From Pseudomonas flavescens (lineage in GTDB: Bacteria; Pseudomonadota; Gammaproteobacteria; Pseudomonadales; Pseudomonadaceae): a DNA stretch of 64,000 nt. The notes beneath the pieces are model-generated. The model searched no databases and was not told the origin of the DNA. It saw only the letters and a program-made list of their open reading frames with translations. The stretch covers positions 3,906,001 to 3,970,000 of the forward strand of contig NZ_JACBYV010000001.1 of assembly GCF_013408425.1 (NCBI RefSeq). Reading direction: 5' to 3'. Of the stretch, positions 9,227 through 19,061 are shown piece by piece (position 1 is the stretch's first letter; every line of letters starts with the position of its first letter). Position numbers and translations under genes: made by a program.

Positions 9227-10216
9227 TTGAAACTGACCGACATCGCCCGCCTGGCTGGCGTATCGCTGACCACCGCCAGCTACGTGATCAATGGCCAGGC
9301 TGCCAAGCGCCGGATCAGTGCGGCGACCGTTCAGCGGGTGCTGGAAGTGGTGGAGAAGCACGACTATCGTCCCAACCCACAGGCCGCCGGCCTGCGGCGT
9401 GGGGAAAGTCGCTGCCTCGGGTTCATCCTCCCGGATCTGGAAAACCCCAGTTACGCGCGCCTGGCCAAACTGCTCGAACAACGCGCCCGAGATGCCGGTT
9501 ATCAGTTGCTGATCGCCAGCTCCGATGATCGGCCGGACAGCGAGCGACAACTGCTCGAGCTGTTCCGCTCGCGCCGTTGCGACGCGCTGATCGTCGCCAG
9601 TTGCCTGCCTCAAGACGCCCCCGAATACCGTCAGCTGATCGCGGCCGGCACCCCGGTGATTGCCGTGGACCGCGCGCTGGACCCCATGCACCTGTATTCG
9701 GTCATCAGCGATGATCGTCAGGCTGGCGAGTTGCTGACCAAAAGCCTGCTACAGCCGATGCCACGCCAGGCCGCCCTGATCGGCGCCCGCCCGGAACTGC
9801 CGATCAGCCGGGCCCGCGAACAGGGCTTTCGCGACGCACTGGCGGATTTCGATGGATTGGTCAGCGTCAGTCATGGCGAGCAGTTCAGCCGTCAGTGGGG
9901 CCACCGGCAGATGCGCGAGCTGATGGCGCAGGGCACCCTGCCTGACGTACTGGTGACCACCGCCTACGTGCTGCTCGAAGGTGTGCTGGACGCACTCTAC
10001 GAACACCCGGAAATGGATACCAGCCGCCTACGCCTCGGCACCTTCGGCGATGCCCAGCTACTGGACTTTCTGCCCATGCGGGTCAACGCCATCTCGCAGC
10101 AGCATGAGCGGATAGCCGACCGGGTGTTCCAACGCCTGCTCGACGCCCTGGACGGAGCCTATCAACCCGGCCTGGACGCTATCGAGCGGCACCTGAAAAC
10201 CCGCTTCAACGGTTAG
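9227..10216 (+). CDS. fruR: FruR/Cra, LacI-family fructose regulator
   Basis: The 329-residue LacI-family protein has an N-terminal helix-turn-helix (KLTDIARLAGVSLTTASYVI) and hinge (HDYRPNPQAAGLRRG). A periplasmic-binding-like sensor domain begins LGFILPDLENPSYARLAK. The start codon is TTG at 9227, supported by AGAGGAG eight bases upstream and by alignment of the HTH to the very N-terminus expected for the family. It is divergent from fruB and presumably represses both directions, with fructose 1-phosphate as inducer. Its 3' end overlaps the convergent AsmA-family gene by 11 bases. Confidence 0.94.
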   Translation: MKLTDIARLAGVSLTTASYVINGQAAKRRISAATVQRVLEVVEKHDYRPNPQAAGLRRGESRCLGFILPDLENPSYARLAKLLEQRARDAGYQLLIASSDDRPDSERQLLELFRSRRCDALIVASCLPQDAPEYRQLIAAGTPVIAVDRALDPMHLYSVISDDRQAGELLTKSLLQPMPRQAALIGARPELPISRAREQGFRDALADFDGLVSVSHGEQFSRQWGHRQMRELMAQGTLPDVLVTTAYVLLEGVLDALYEHPEMDTSRLRLGTFGDAQLLDFLPMRVNAISQQHERIADRVFQRLLDALDGAYQPGLDAIERHLKTRFNG

Positions 10217-12263
10217 CTCCCTGACGCATCTGCTCCAGGAGCGGCGCGCATTCGTTGGGTTGGTCGCCGCTCGGCGCAACCAGCGCCACCAGCCCCGCAG
10301 CGGGTGCCACCAACGCGCCCAGCGCCAGCATACCGGCGCCGCGCAACACCAGCGGGCCGGCCTTCACGCCCGGTCGAGGCTCCTTGAAGGTGCCGCGCAC
10401 GTACAGCGGCGAGCGCAGCGAGAAAACCCGGAAGCCCTTGGACTCCGGGGTGATGGTCAGGTCGAGCTGTTCGTTGCCGAAATTCACCGTACCGTCGATA
10501 CCGATCAAAGCATTCTCGGTGTCGATCACCATCAACTCCGGCTTCAACACGCCTTGTCTGATGTTCAGGTTGGCGGCCGCGCAGTTGATCTCCACATCGT
10601 CATCACCGAACAGGCGGCCGACCACATAGTTGCCGACGTTCAACCCTGCGATCTCCATCAGGTTGCGACTGACCCGCCCATCGTTGATCAGCAGCTTGAC
10701 CCGACCGTCCGAACTGCCCAGCAGGGTCGCCACTGAGTTACCGGTGCCACTGATCGTCGCATCGCCATTGAGCGCCCCCAGGCTGCTCTGCATCACTTCC
10801 ACACTGGGGAACAGCTGGCGCAGACGGAAATTACGGGCGCGCAACTGCGCCTCAGCCTTGAGCGGCGTACCACGACCATCCAGACGCAGCGTGGAATCCA
10901 GGCGCCCGCCGGCCACACCGAAACGCAGGGGCTCGAGGCTGAGCATGCCTGCATTGAGCACCACGTGGGTGAACAGGTCGGTGAATGGCAGCTCCTCGCT
11001 GTGCACGATGCGTTTGCCAGTGAAACTGACGTCGGCATCCATGTCGCGCCAGCGCTCGGTCTGGAACGCCTCGACCGGCAACACCTTGTTGCCCGGCTGG
11101 ACGCTGGCGGCACCACGCTCTTTCTTCTCGGCATTCGAGTCGGCACCAATCAGCGGCGCCAGATCGGCGAAACGCAGTTGATTGGAGACCAGCGTACCGG
11201 ACAGCTTGGGCCGCGGCTCGCGAGCCACGAATGTGAGGTCGCCGTGAATGTCACTGTCACCGATACGCCCATTGAATTTCTCGTAGCGGAACAGCGGACC
11301 ATCGGGGTCCTGCAACTGCGCGACCAGACGGCCATCAGTGGAGTAAGCCGGGGTATCCGGCAGCGTCACGCCGGTCAGGGGATAGAGATTGCCGAGGCTG
11401 GCGCCGGAGAGCCGCAGGCGCAGATCGAGCGCACCGAGGTTCTTCGGATCGGTCAACGTACCGGCGACCTGCACACGGGTGGTGCCAGCACGCACATCCG
11501 CCTGAACCGGGAACGGCTGGCGGGCATCCTGCAGCGCCAGCAGGCCGCCGATCTTGCCGTTGCCGGTCAGCGCCTGCCCCTTGTAACGCCCCTTGGCCTG
11601 CCAGGCGAAGGCGTAATCCTGGGGCGTCACGACGGCTTCGTCCCGTTGACTGGCGGTCTTGCCGACGATTTCGTCGAACGCGATGGGCTCGCCGAGCGGC
11701 TGCACCAGCAAACTCACGCTGGCCTGCAAGGTCTGATCGTCGTAACGCAGCTGTGCCTTGTCGAAACCTATGGTGCCGATGTCCATGATCCAGGGGGCTG
11801 CGGGCTCCTCGTCCGGCTGCTCCTGCTCGCCGAGATCGAAGGTCCAGTTGTCACGCCCGTCGGCGAGCCGCTCCAAGGCCGCGTCGGCGCCAGTCAGGTG
11901 AATGCGCGGGATGGATACGGTTTTCCACAACAGCGGCAACGGCGACAGACTGGCCTCGACACGCTGCAGGCTGACGAAGTGATCCCCTTTGGCCCACTCG
12001 GGATTACCCAGGCTAAGCTGCTCGGCAGACACGTGCGGCCAGGGAATCCAGGCACGCAACCCCGGCTCGTCGCGCTCACGCTGCCAGGTCACCGCCAGGT
12101 TGCCTTCGATGGCGAAGGGGCGGTTGAGTGCTTCGGACACTCGCGAATTGATCGTTGGCTTGAGCAGATTCCAGTCAAACAGCACCAGAAACAACATCAG
12201 CGCTGCGATCAACAACAACAGGCTGGCCAGGCACCAGCCAAGTATCTTGCGAAGACGCATCAT
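10206..12263 (-). CDS. AsmA-family inner-membrane-anchored envelope protein
   Basis: The 685-residue protein starts MMRLRKILGWCLASLLLLIA, a single N-terminal anchor. A long periplasmic beta-rich region follows, ending in a C-terminal AsmA domain (about residues 480-640). Visible AsmA features are the start FDWNLLKPTINSRVSEALNR and the late segment MEIAGLNVGNYVVGRLFG. AsmA-like proteins are now viewed as bridge-like carriers moving phospholipid toward the outer membrane; family knowledge only. The ATG at 12263 follows AAAGGGCGGCCGC. The next 147 bases to tatD would hold both promoters. The extreme C-terminus is proline- and glycine-rich and hydrophobic. Confidence 0.88.
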   Translation of the reverse strand: MMRLRKILGWCLASLLLLIAALMLFLVLFDWNLLKPTINSRVSEALNRPFAIEGNLAVTWQRERDEPGLRAWIPWPHVSAEQLSLGNPEWAKGDHFVSLQRVEASLSPLPLLWKTVSIPRIHLTGADAALERLADGRDNWTFDLGEQEQPDEEPAAPWIMDIGTIGFDKAQLRYDDQTLQASVSLLVQPLGEPIAFDEIVGKTASQRDEAVVTPQDYAFAWQAKGRYKGQALTGNGKIGGLLALQDARQPFPVQADVRAGTTRVQVAGTLTDPKNLGALDLRLRLSGASLGNLYPLTGVTLPDTPAYSTDGRLVAQLQDPDGPLFRYEKFNGRIGDSDIHGDLTFVAREPRPKLSGTLVSNQLRFADLAPLIGADSNAEKKERGAASVQPGNKVLPVEAFQTERWRDMDADVSFTGKRIVHSEELPFTDLFTHVVLNAGMLSLEPLRFGVAGGRLDSTLRLDGRGTPLKAEAQLRARNFRLRQLFPSVEVMQSSLGALNGDATISGTGNSVATLLGSSDGRVKLLINDGRVSRNLMEIAGLNVGNYVVGRLFGDDDVEINCAAANLNIRQGVLKPELMVIDTENALIGIDGTVNFGNEQLDLTITPESKGFRVFSLRSPLYVRGTFKEPRPGVKAGPLVLRGAGMLALGALVAPAAGLVALVAPSGDQPNECAPLLEQMRQGANR

Positions 12264-12410
12264 GCGGCCGCCCTTTGCTTTCGGCGATCCCCACAACCGC
12301 CGTCCCTGTGAGGTTCGACTGGCCAACGGCGTGAATGACTCACAGAATGTTGCAGCCGCTGTGTATGCAAACCCTGTTCAATCCTCTGTTCACCTGCCCG
12401 GCAGAACGCT

Positions 12411-13193
12411 ATGCAACTGATCGACACCCACACCCATCTCGACTTTCCCGACTTCGACGACGACCGCAACGAGGTACTGGCGCAGGCTCGCACGCTCGGC
12501 GTCGAGCGGCTGGTGGTACTGGGCGTCGAGCATGGCAACTGGCAACGCCTGTGGGATCAGGTGCAGCAACATGAGGGGCTGTACGCGGCTTTCGGCCTGC
12601 ATCCGGTCTATCTGAACCAGCACCGTGCCGAGGATCTTCAGTCAATGCAGGACTGGCTGCAGCGCCTGCACGGCCATGAAAAGCTCTGCGCCATCGGCGA
12701 GTTCGGCCTGGATTACTACCTGGAGGATCTGGACCGTGATCGCCAACAGTCACTCTTCGAGGCGCAACTGGTTCTGGCCGAGCGCTTCGAGCTGCCTGTA
12801 CTGCTGCACGTGCGTCGTGCCCATGCGCCGGTGATCGCCGCCTTGAAGCGCTTCAGATTGCCCCGTGCGGGGATCATCCACGCCTTCGCCGGCAGCTACG
12901 AGGAAGCCAGGGAGTACCTGAAGCTGGGCTTCAAGCTCGGCCTGGGCGGAGCGCCGACCTGGCCCCAGGCCAACCGCCTGCGCCAGGTGATCGCGCGGCT
13001 GCCGCTGGATGCCATCGTGCTCGAGACCGACTCACCGGACATGGCGCCGGCCATGCACCCGAACCGACGCAACAGTCCCGCTCACCTGCCGGACATCTGC
13101 CGTGAACTGGCGCCGCTGCTCGGGGTTGGCCCGGAGGCGCTGGCGGCGGCCAGCAGCCGCAACGCCATGCAACTGTTCGGCTGGCAGGCTTAG
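12411..13193 (+). CDS. TatD-family metal-dependent hydrolase
   Basis: The 260-residue TIM-barrel protein carries the TatD metal-site motifs in order: HTHLDF at the N-terminus, GLHPVY, GEFGLDYY, LHVRRAH, HAFAGS and ETDSPDM. The family comprises Mg-dependent nucleases, some with 3'-5' exonuclease activity and some with D-aminoacyl-tRNA deacylase activity. The precise substrate cannot be read from the sequence. The gene converges on ampE with a 4-base overlap of stop regions. The paralogue group (TatD, YcfH, YjjV) cannot be resolved with confidence. Confidence 0.92.
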   Translation: MQLIDTHTHLDFPDFDDDRNEVLAQARTLGVERLVVLGVEHGNWQRLWDQVQQHEGLYAAFGLHPVYLNQHRAEDLQSMQDWLQRLHGHEKLCAIGEFGLDYYLEDLDRDRQQSLFEAQLVLAERFELPVLLHVRRAHAPVIAALKRFRLPRAGIIHAFAGSYEEAREYLKLGFKLGLGGAPTWPQANRLRQVIARLPLDAIVLETDSPDMAPAMHPNRRNSPAHLPDICRELAPLLGVGPEALAAASSRNAMQLFGWQA

Positions 13194-14026
13194 AACAGTA
13201 GTGTCCACAGGGCGATTGCAGCGAACCAGAGAATTGCCGTGCGCACCAGTAATTGCCACAGGCTATCCAGGGTTGCCACACCGGCTTCGCCCAATAGCGG
13301 CTCTGGCGTTTCGGCGGCAGCGCGGGCGGCCCCGGAAGCCAGCTGGGCAGCCGAGATATCCCAGCTCAGGGCTTCATGGAGCAGAGCACGGCTCACGGCG
13401 ATGAAATTGCCGACCAGCGCGAAGCTGGCAGCCAGCACACGCACCGGCAGCCAGTCGAAGGCATGCCGCAACTGTGCCGCACGCTCACGCAGGGCATCGG
13501 ACTGAGCATGCTCGACGAGCAACGCCAGCAACCGATAAGCCAGCGCAGCCAAAGGCCCTAGCAGGACATACCAGAAGATCACCGCAAAAAAGCTCTGGTA
13601 CGCCTGCCAGACCATGAACGTCTGCACGTTAGGCAGCAGCGTGGCTTCGCCCTCGCCGTCGACCCCCAAATCACGCTGCGCGACCAGGTAGGCCGCCTCG
13701 CCATCGCCGCGCCGCCAGCTGTCACGAAAAGGCCCTAGAGCGGCCAGCAGATCGCCACGGCCAAGGCTGTAGAGCACCACCAGCAGGTGCACGGGCAGCA
13801 GCAGCCAGCCGTAGGCCAGTGGCGCCAGCAGCGTGAGGACCAGCGCGACGACAAGCAGCGGGACACCGACCAGCAGCACGATCGCCAGCCACGGCGAATC
13901 ACTGCTGGTGCCGCTGCGCTCCAGGCGCCCGAGGGCGCGCAGCCAAGGCTCGTCGTGCTGAACACGTTGGCGCCATGAAGAAAACTTTTCGATCCACAGC
14001 ACCAGCAGCAACACCAGGAAACTCAT
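13190..14026 (-). CDS. ampE: AmpE, inner-membrane regulator of beta-lactamase induction
   Basis: The 278-residue polytopic protein begins MSFLVLLLVLWIEKF and has about four strong hydrophobic segments, including residues 46-90 and 140-170 and the C-terminal LWFAAIALWTLLF. Length, topology and coupling to ampD match AmpE. Its ATG overlaps the ampD stop as ATGA, so the two are translated together. AmpE is reported to modulate ampC induction downstream of AmpD; its biochemical role is unsettled. No ampR or ampC lies in this window. Confidence 0.94.
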   Translation of the reverse strand: MSFLVLLLVLWIEKFSSWRQRVQHDEPWLRALGRLERSGTSSDSPWLAIVLLVGVPLLVVALVLTLLAPLAYGWLLLPVHLLVVLYSLGRGDLLAALGPFRDSWRRGDGEAAYLVAQRDLGVDGEGEATLLPNVQTFMVWQAYQSFFAVIFWYVLLGPLAALAYRLLALLVEHAQSDALRERAAQLRHAFDWLPVRVLAASFALVGNFIAVSRALLHEALSWDISAAQLASGAARAAAETPEPLLGEAGVATLDSLWQLLVRTAILWFAAIALWTLLF

Positions 14027-14586
14027 GATGCCTCCTTATCAGTCATCAATGCGCGGCGCAGCCGAGCCCAATCGAATGCAGGGCCCGGATCGGTCTTGCG
14101 TCCAGGCGCGATATCGCTGTGCCCGCAGATACGCTCGACGGTGATCGCCGGGTACGCGCTCTGCAGCACGCGGGTCAGTTCCGTCAGCACAGCGTACTGC
14201 GCATCCGTGAACGGCAGGTGATCGGTTCCTTCGAGCTCGATCCCCACGGAGAAATCGTTGCAGTTTTCCCGGCCATCGAAACAGGAGACGCCGGCGTGCC
14301 AGGCACGATCCAGGCACGACACGAACTGGACGAGGGTACCGTCACGCTCGATCAGAAAGTGGGCTGACACCGTCATGCTGGCGATGCCCGCGAAGTACGG
14401 ATGGGCATCGGCTTGCAGGCAATTGCTGAAGAACGCCTGCACCTGCCCGGTGCCGAACTGGCCAGGCGGCAAGCTGATGTTATGAATCACCAACAGGGAA
14501 ATCTCAGCCTGCGGGCGCTCATTGAAATTGGGCGAAGGACAGTGCTGAATCCCTTGATACCAGCCGTCTTCGAGTTGCTTGTGCAT
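14023..14586 (-). CDS. ampD: AmpD, 1,6-anhydro-N-acetylmuramyl-L-alanine amidase
   Basis: The 187-residue cytosolic zinc amidase of the Amidase_2 fold removes the peptide from anhydro-muropeptides during wall recycling. This lowers the signal that activates AmpR. Zinc ligands are expected in SLLVIHNISLPPGQFG (first His) and near the C-terminus in GHSDIAPGRKTDPGPAFDW (His and Asp). No signal peptide is present, in line with the recycling form rather than periplasmic paralogues. It is the first gene of ampD-ampE. Confidence 0.96.
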   Translation of the reverse strand: MHKQLEDGWYQGIQHCPSPNFNERPQAEISLLVIHNISLPPGQFGTGQVQAFFSNCLQADAHPYFAGIASMTVSAHFLIERDGTLVQFVSCLDRAWHAGVSCFDGRENCNDFSVGIELEGTDHLPFTDAQYAVLTELTRVLQSAYPAITVERICGHSDIAPGRKTDPGPAFDWARLRRALMTDKEAS

Positions 14587-14667
14587 ACGTGCTCCCCGAA
14601 CGAGCGCACACTCTAGGGGCTGTTAACGTTGCAGCGCAAGTTAAGGAGGATCGGACGCCAGAAACGA

Positions 14668-14691
14668 CTCGCGGCCTGACAAGGCCGCGAG
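14668..14691 (-). terminator. Hairpin after the DUF1631 gene
   Basis: Perfect 10-bp arms CTCGCGGCCT and AGGCCGCGAG enclose a GACA loop. The hairpin lies between the DUF1631 stop (14734) and the ampD start (14586). It probably ends the DUF1631 transcript. The T-run on the minus strand is poor. Confidence 0.55.
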
Positions 14692-14733
14692 AGGGAGATC
14701 CGCGCTGGGAACGCGAAAAACGATGCGCCAGGG

Positions 14734-17031
14734 TCAGGCGTTCTTGAGTCGGCGCAAGTTGCCGATCACCGATTCAAGAGCCCGGTCGAACAACAGTGCA
14801 TCATCCAGCAGGCGCACGGCATTGCGGCGAAACTCGACAGCCAGGCCCACGCGGGATTTCTCGAGCACCTTCATACCGGTCCGGTTGACGAAGATGTACT
14901 TGCCGGTCGGCTTGATGATCGCCGCCAGCTTGCAGCGAACCTTGTGCTCTTCGTCTTCCTGAAACTCGACCCAGCTGCCGACACGCAGCGCATCGACATG
15001 CAGCAGCGCCTCGTCATCGTCGGCGAGCATCGGCTCTTCTTCCTCGACACGAGTTTGCCCCGGCGCCAGCAACACGATCTCTTCGACCACCTCGACCATG
15101 GCCGACACGCCCTCTTCGCTCTCGGGCGGCAGTTCCAGTAGAGGCAACTCGATGCCAACGGCGGAGAGTGCGGTGCGCTGCACGTCATCGGATTCGGTTG
15201 GCGCACTGCGCTCGACATCCGGCATGGCCCGCTTGAATCGCTGGAAAGCCTGTACGTGCAGCGCTTCGAGCTGACCGAAGAACTCACTGGTAGAGAAAGG
15301 ATCGAACGCCGCACTGGCCATCCCTTCACGCAACGCCTTGAGCAAGCCGGGCACCAGCTCGAGCAAACGCAGGCGCGCTTCCGGATTCTCGTGGGGCTCC
15401 ACGCTCCAGATCAGGTCGTCCATGGTGGCCAGGGACGCATGCCATTGCTCGGAGTCGGTGCCGTGCTTGAGGCAGGTCAGCATCATCACCTTGCTCCAGG
15501 CTTCACGCAGCAGACGCACCACCACTTCTGGCAGCGTCTTGCCCAACAGCCGCTCGTTCAGCGCGTGCTCGACCTCGCGACGCGCCAGCTCGGCACGGGC
15601 GCTGCCTTCTTCGGCATCACGGGTACGCTGCTCGAGCAGCTCGCTACGGCGACGCTCGTCACCGGTAAAGGCGAGGAAGTCGGCCAGCAGTTCGGAGAAG
15701 ATCGCAGGATCATCGGTAAAGTCGTTGAGCAGCCGCTGCACGACCTGTTCGATCTTCTGATAAAGGCTGTCACGCTGGCTGTGGTCGTGCTCACCCCAGC
15801 CGAGGGCGGCAGTGGCGATTTCGTTGAGCAGGCGGCGCGCCGGATGGCTGCCGCGACTGAAGAACGTCTTGTCGAGGACCGCGACCTTGAGCATGGGGAT
15901 CTGCAGGCGCGCGATCAGCGCTTTCAGCGAATCCGGCAGGCTGCGGTCATCGAGGATGAATTCGAAGAGCATCGACACCAGGTTGATGACGTCTTCATCG
16001 ACCTCGCCGACTACCCGCACGCGGCCACTCTTGGCACTGGCGCGAGTCAACAGATGCTCGAGCTGAGCACGCAGATCGACATCCATCGGGGCCTGGATCG
16101 GCGCGCGCTGTTGCATGTGCGACAGCAGGCGCATCAAGTCGTTGGTGGAGATCGGCATGGCATTGGCCGGGGCCTGACGACGCACCGAAACGCTCTCCCG
16201 GGACTGCGACAGCAATTCCTGCAATGCACTGAAAACTTCACGCACTTCGTCGTCGCCATAACCGGCGCAGGACAGGTCGACGCTTTCCGCCTGGTCGTGG
16301 CGGCTCGGTCGATTATGGCTGGCGGCACGACGAGGCGGCGCGGACTTCAACTCGGGCAATACGCCTGCCTCGACCAGAATGCCGTTTGCATCGCCATAGA
16401 GCTGCTCCAGACCACTGAGCACGTACTTCTCGAACAGTTTGAGGATGATCAGCTTGACCTTGATCTCGACACCCAGCCCGCTGCACGAATCGAGGAACAG
16501 CTCGCTGAGCGAAACCGGTCCGAGGGGGTTGGACTTGTCGTCGAGCTTCTTGCTGACGACCGCATTGAGGCGCGTGGTGAGGTGAGTGAGGGCGACGTGG
16601 TCGCGGCTCAATACCTTGGCGATCATCGAATCCAGCGCGACGGTTTCTTCCAGCTCATCGTTCTGTACGAGTGACAGGCTGTCGAAAGACACCGTGTCGA
16701 GTGACGGCGGCTTGCCGACCACGTACTGATTCAAGCTGGCGAAGGACTCGAAAACCTTCTGCAGAAAGCCACGCTCGATACCTTTGCGCTTGAGGCGCAG
16801 GTCACGCATGGCTTCGAAGAACGCATTCTGTTCGGCGTTGCTGGTGGCGCGGTCCGCCATGTCGAACAGGGTGTCATCGGCATTGTCGAACAACGCCTGC
16901 AGGGCCTGCTTGAGCTGCGTGGCAGCCCGATCGCGGACCTGAAGAAGAGACGCAGGTAGCCTGCCGGCAGCGGGGTGAGCCGTTTCAGAAACCATTTTGT
17001 TCAGATGCACTACGTTGGCATCGGTTTTCAT
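14734..17031 (-). CDS. DUF1631 family protein (probable PilZ-like C-terminal region)
   Basis: The 765-residue hydrophilic protein starts at the ATG at 17031 with AGGAG ahead (start MKTDANVVHLNKM). It is mostly predicted alpha-helix with many charged segments, and has no membrane segment or signal peptide. The C-terminal 90 residues resemble a PilZ-type beta-barrel (RVGSWVEFQEDEEHKVRCKLAAI, split by a gap). This may bind c-di-GMP, but the classical RxxxR is not clear. The gene neighbours ampD and nadC in other Pseudomonas as I recall. Function is unknown. Confidence 0.85.
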   Translation of the reverse strand: MKTDANVVHLNKMVSETAHPAAGRLPASLLQVRDRAATQLKQALQALFDNADDTLFDMADRATSNAEQNAFFEAMRDLRLKRKGIERGFLQKVFESFASLNQYVVGKPPSLDTVSFDSLSLVQNDELEETVALDSMIAKVLSRDHVALTHLTTRLNAVVSKKLDDKSNPLGPVSLSELFLDSCSGLGVEIKVKLIILKLFEKYVLSGLEQLYGDANGILVEAGVLPELKSAPPRRAASHNRPSRHDQAESVDLSCAGYGDDEVREVFSALQELLSQSRESVSVRRQAPANAMPISTNDLMRLLSHMQQRAPIQAPMDVDLRAQLEHLLTRASAKSGRVRVVGEVDEDVINLVSMLFEFILDDRSLPDSLKALIARLQIPMLKVAVLDKTFFSRGSHPARRLLNEIATAALGWGEHDHSQRDSLYQKIEQVVQRLLNDFTDDPAIFSELLADFLAFTGDERRRSELLEQRTRDAEEGSARAELARREVEHALNERLLGKTLPEVVVRLLREAWSKVMMLTCLKHGTDSEQWHASLATMDDLIWSVEPHENPEARLRLLELVPGLLKALREGMASAAFDPFSTSEFFGQLEALHVQAFQRFKRAMPDVERSAPTESDDVQRTALSAVGIELPLLELPPESEEGVSAMVEVVEEIVLLAPGQTRVEEEEPMLADDDEALLHVDALRVGSWVEFQEDEEHKVRCKLAAIIKPTGKYIFVNRTGMKVLEKSRVGLAVEFRRNAVRLLDDALLFDRALESVIGNLRRLKNA

Positions 17032-17270
17032 CACGATCTCCTGCGCACTGCGCTGGCGGAGCAAGCTCAAACAGAAATGCGAGCGCCATATTAACGTCAA
17101 CGATATGACGCCAATACATCCGAATTAAAACATTATAGGAATGCTGCAGGAGATACCAAGGCAAATTCCTGCAGATATGACCTGCGTCACAGGTACCCGG
17201 GACGCAGTCGTCACCAGGCTCGCGCATGTGACCGGGTGTGACCGCCAGGGTTCATTTTCAGCCGATGAAC

Positions 17271-17299
17271 GTAACACTCACCGAGATTGCCTCTATAAT
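17271..17299 (+). promoter_or_regulatory. Probable sigma-70 promoter of nadC
   Basis: TATAAT at 17294-17299 is a consensus -10. GTAACA (17271-17276) sits 17 bases upstream as a weak -35. It ends 27 bases before the nadC ATG. It lies in the divergent region between the DUF1631 gene and nadC. Confidence 0.6.
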
Positions 17300-17325
17300 C
17301 CCCGCCTCAGCCAATCGGAGGCCCC

Positions 17326-18174
17326 ATGCCGAACCTACTGCTCACCGAGCTCCGCGCCGAAATCGAGGCCAATGTCCGCCGCAGTTTGCGCGAGGACATC
17401 GGCAGTGGCGACATCACCGCTCAACTGATCCCCGAATCACGCCTGGCCCATGCCACGGTGATCACTCGGGAAGACGCGGTGATTTGCGGCACCGCCTGGG
17501 TGGATGAGGTATTTCGTCAGCTCGACCCGCGCGTCGCGGTGCACTGGCAGGTGCAGGACGGCCAACGGGCAACGCCGAACCAGGCGCTGTTTCATCTCGA
17601 GGGTCCGGCGCGCGCCCTGCTCAGCGGCGAACGCAGTGCGCTGAACTTCCTGCAAACCCTGTCGGCCGTGGCGACCCGCTGCCAGCACTACGCCGAACGG
17701 GTGCAGGGTACCGACGTGAAGCTGCTCGATACCCGCAAGACCCTGCCCGGGCTGCGCCTGGCGCAGAAGTATGCAGTGACCCAGGGCGGTTGCCACAACC
17801 ACCGAATTGGCCTGTTCGACGCCTTCCTTATAAAGGAGAACCACATCGCCGCGTGTGGAGGCATCGATGCCGCAGTGGCTGCCGCACGCAAGATCGCCCC
17901 CGGCAAACCGGTCGAAGTGGAAGTGGAAAGCCTGGAAGAGCTCGAACAGGCCCTGGCTGCCGGCGCCGACATCGTCATGCTCGATGAGCTGTCGCTCGAG
18001 GACATGCGCCGCGCGGTGACCATCAATGCCGGTCGCGCCAAGCTCGAGGCTTCTGGCGGCGTGAACGAGACCACCTTGCGCAGCATTGCCGAGACCGGCG
18101 TGGATTACATATCCATCGGTACCCTGACCAAGGACGTCAAGGCAGTGGACCTGTCGATGCGCCTGTCGCTTTGA
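17326..18174 (+). CDS. nadC: NadC, nicotinate-nucleotide pyrophosphorylase (quinolinate phosphoribosyltransferase)
   Basis: The 282-residue enzyme forms nicotinate mononucleotide from quinolinate and PRPP in de novo NAD synthesis. Visible signatures are [11 protein letters not shown] near the N-terminus, the substrate-binding [31 protein letters not shown], and the barrel end [29 protein letters not shown] lies seven bases ahead of the ATG, and a TATAAT-type promoter lies upstream. Length is normal. It is monocistronic and ends at a strong hairpin shared with trpC. Confidence 0.97.
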   Translation: MPNLLLTELRAEIEANVRRSLREDIGSGDITAQLIPESRLAHATVITREDAVICGTAWVDEVFRQLDPRVAVHWQVQDGQRATPNQALFHLEGPARALLSGERSALNFLQTLSAVATRCQHYAERVQGTDVKLLDTRKTLPGLRLAQKYAVTQGGCHNHRIGLFDAFLIKENHIAACGGIDAAVAAARKIAPGKPVEVEVESLEELEQALAAGADIVMLDELSLEDMRRAVTINAGRAKLEASGGVNETTLRSIAETGVDYISIGTLTKDVKAVDLSMRLSL

Positions 18175-18183
18175 GCCGATCCT

Positions 18184-18223
18184 GAATACGACAACGGCGC
18201 CCGAGGGCGCCGTTGTCGTATTC
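18184..18223. terminator. Strong bidirectional terminator between nadC and trpC
   Basis: A perfect inverted repeat has 19-bp arms (18184-18202 and 18205-18223) and a two-base centre, so the real loop is CGAG. It ends one base before the trpC stop codon. There is no long T-tract, but stability should be very high. Confidence 0.8.
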
Positions 18224-18224
18224 G

Positions 18225-19061
18225 TCAGTCCACGTCAGGGCTGACGATCAGTCGCTTGCGCTCGGGAAAGAACAGGCGCTCCAGTTCGGCGCCCGGGTTG
18301 TCCGCACGCATGAACGCTTCACCGACCAGGAACGCATACACGTCGCTGATTTCCATCAGCTCCACGTCGGCACGATTGAGGATGCCACTTTCGGTCACCA
18401 CCAGGCGGTCGCGGGGAATGCGCGGCAGCAGATCCAGAGTGGTTTCCAGGTTGACCTCGAAGGTGTGCAGGTTACGGTTGTTGACGCCGACCAGCGGCGT
18501 GTCCAGCACGTTGAGCGCACGCTCCAGCTCATCGCCGTCATGCACCTCCACCAATACGTCGAGATCGAAGGCCTTGGCCGTTGCCGCCAGTTCGCCCATC
18601 TGCGCATCGGACAGTGCCGAGACGATCAGCAGCACGCAGTCGGCACCCAAGGCCCGCGCCTCGACGATCTGGTATGGATCGATCATGAAATCCTTGCGGA
18701 TCACCGGCAGGGAGCAGGCGCTACGCCCTTCCTGCAGGTAACGGTCAGCGCCCTGAAAGAAGTCGATATCGGTCAGGATCGACAGACAGGTCGCACCGCC
18801 ATCCTGATAGCTCAGGGCTATTTCCGCCGGAACGAAGTTCTCGCGCAGCACACCCTTGCTCGGCGATGCTTTCTTGATCTCGGCGATCACCGCCGGCTGC
18901 TTGCTCCTGGCCTTTTCGATCAACGCAGAGGCAAAGCCACGTGGCGCATCGGCCGCGCGTGCTTCGCGCTCGACTTCGGCCAGGCTGACGATCGCACGTC
19001 GGGCCGCGACCTCCTCGGCTTTGCGGGCGAGGATCTTTTCCAGAACGGTGGGAATGCTCAC
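18225..19061 (-). CDS. trpC: TrpC, indole-3-glycerol-phosphate synthase
   Basis: The 278-residue (beta/alpha)8 barrel closes the indole ring in tryptophan synthesis. Motifs include [16 protein letters not shown] with catalytic Lys, [53 protein letters not shown] and [15 protein letters not shown]. It is the last gene of trpG-trpD-trpC. Its ATG overlaps the trpD stop as ATGA. Confidence 0.97.
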   Translation of the reverse strand: MSIPTVLEKILARKAEEVAARRAIVSLAEVEREARAADAPRGFASALIEKARSKQPAVIAEIKKASPSKGVLRENFVPAEIALSYQDGGATCLSILTDIDFFQGADRYLQEGRSACSLPVIRKDFMIDPYQIVEARALGADCVLLIVSALSDAQMGELAATAKAFDLDVLVEVHDGDELERALNVLDTPLVGVNNRNLHTFEVNLETTLDLLPRIPRDRLVVTESGILNRADVELMEISDVYAFLVGEAFMRADNPGAELERLFFPERKRLIVSPDVD

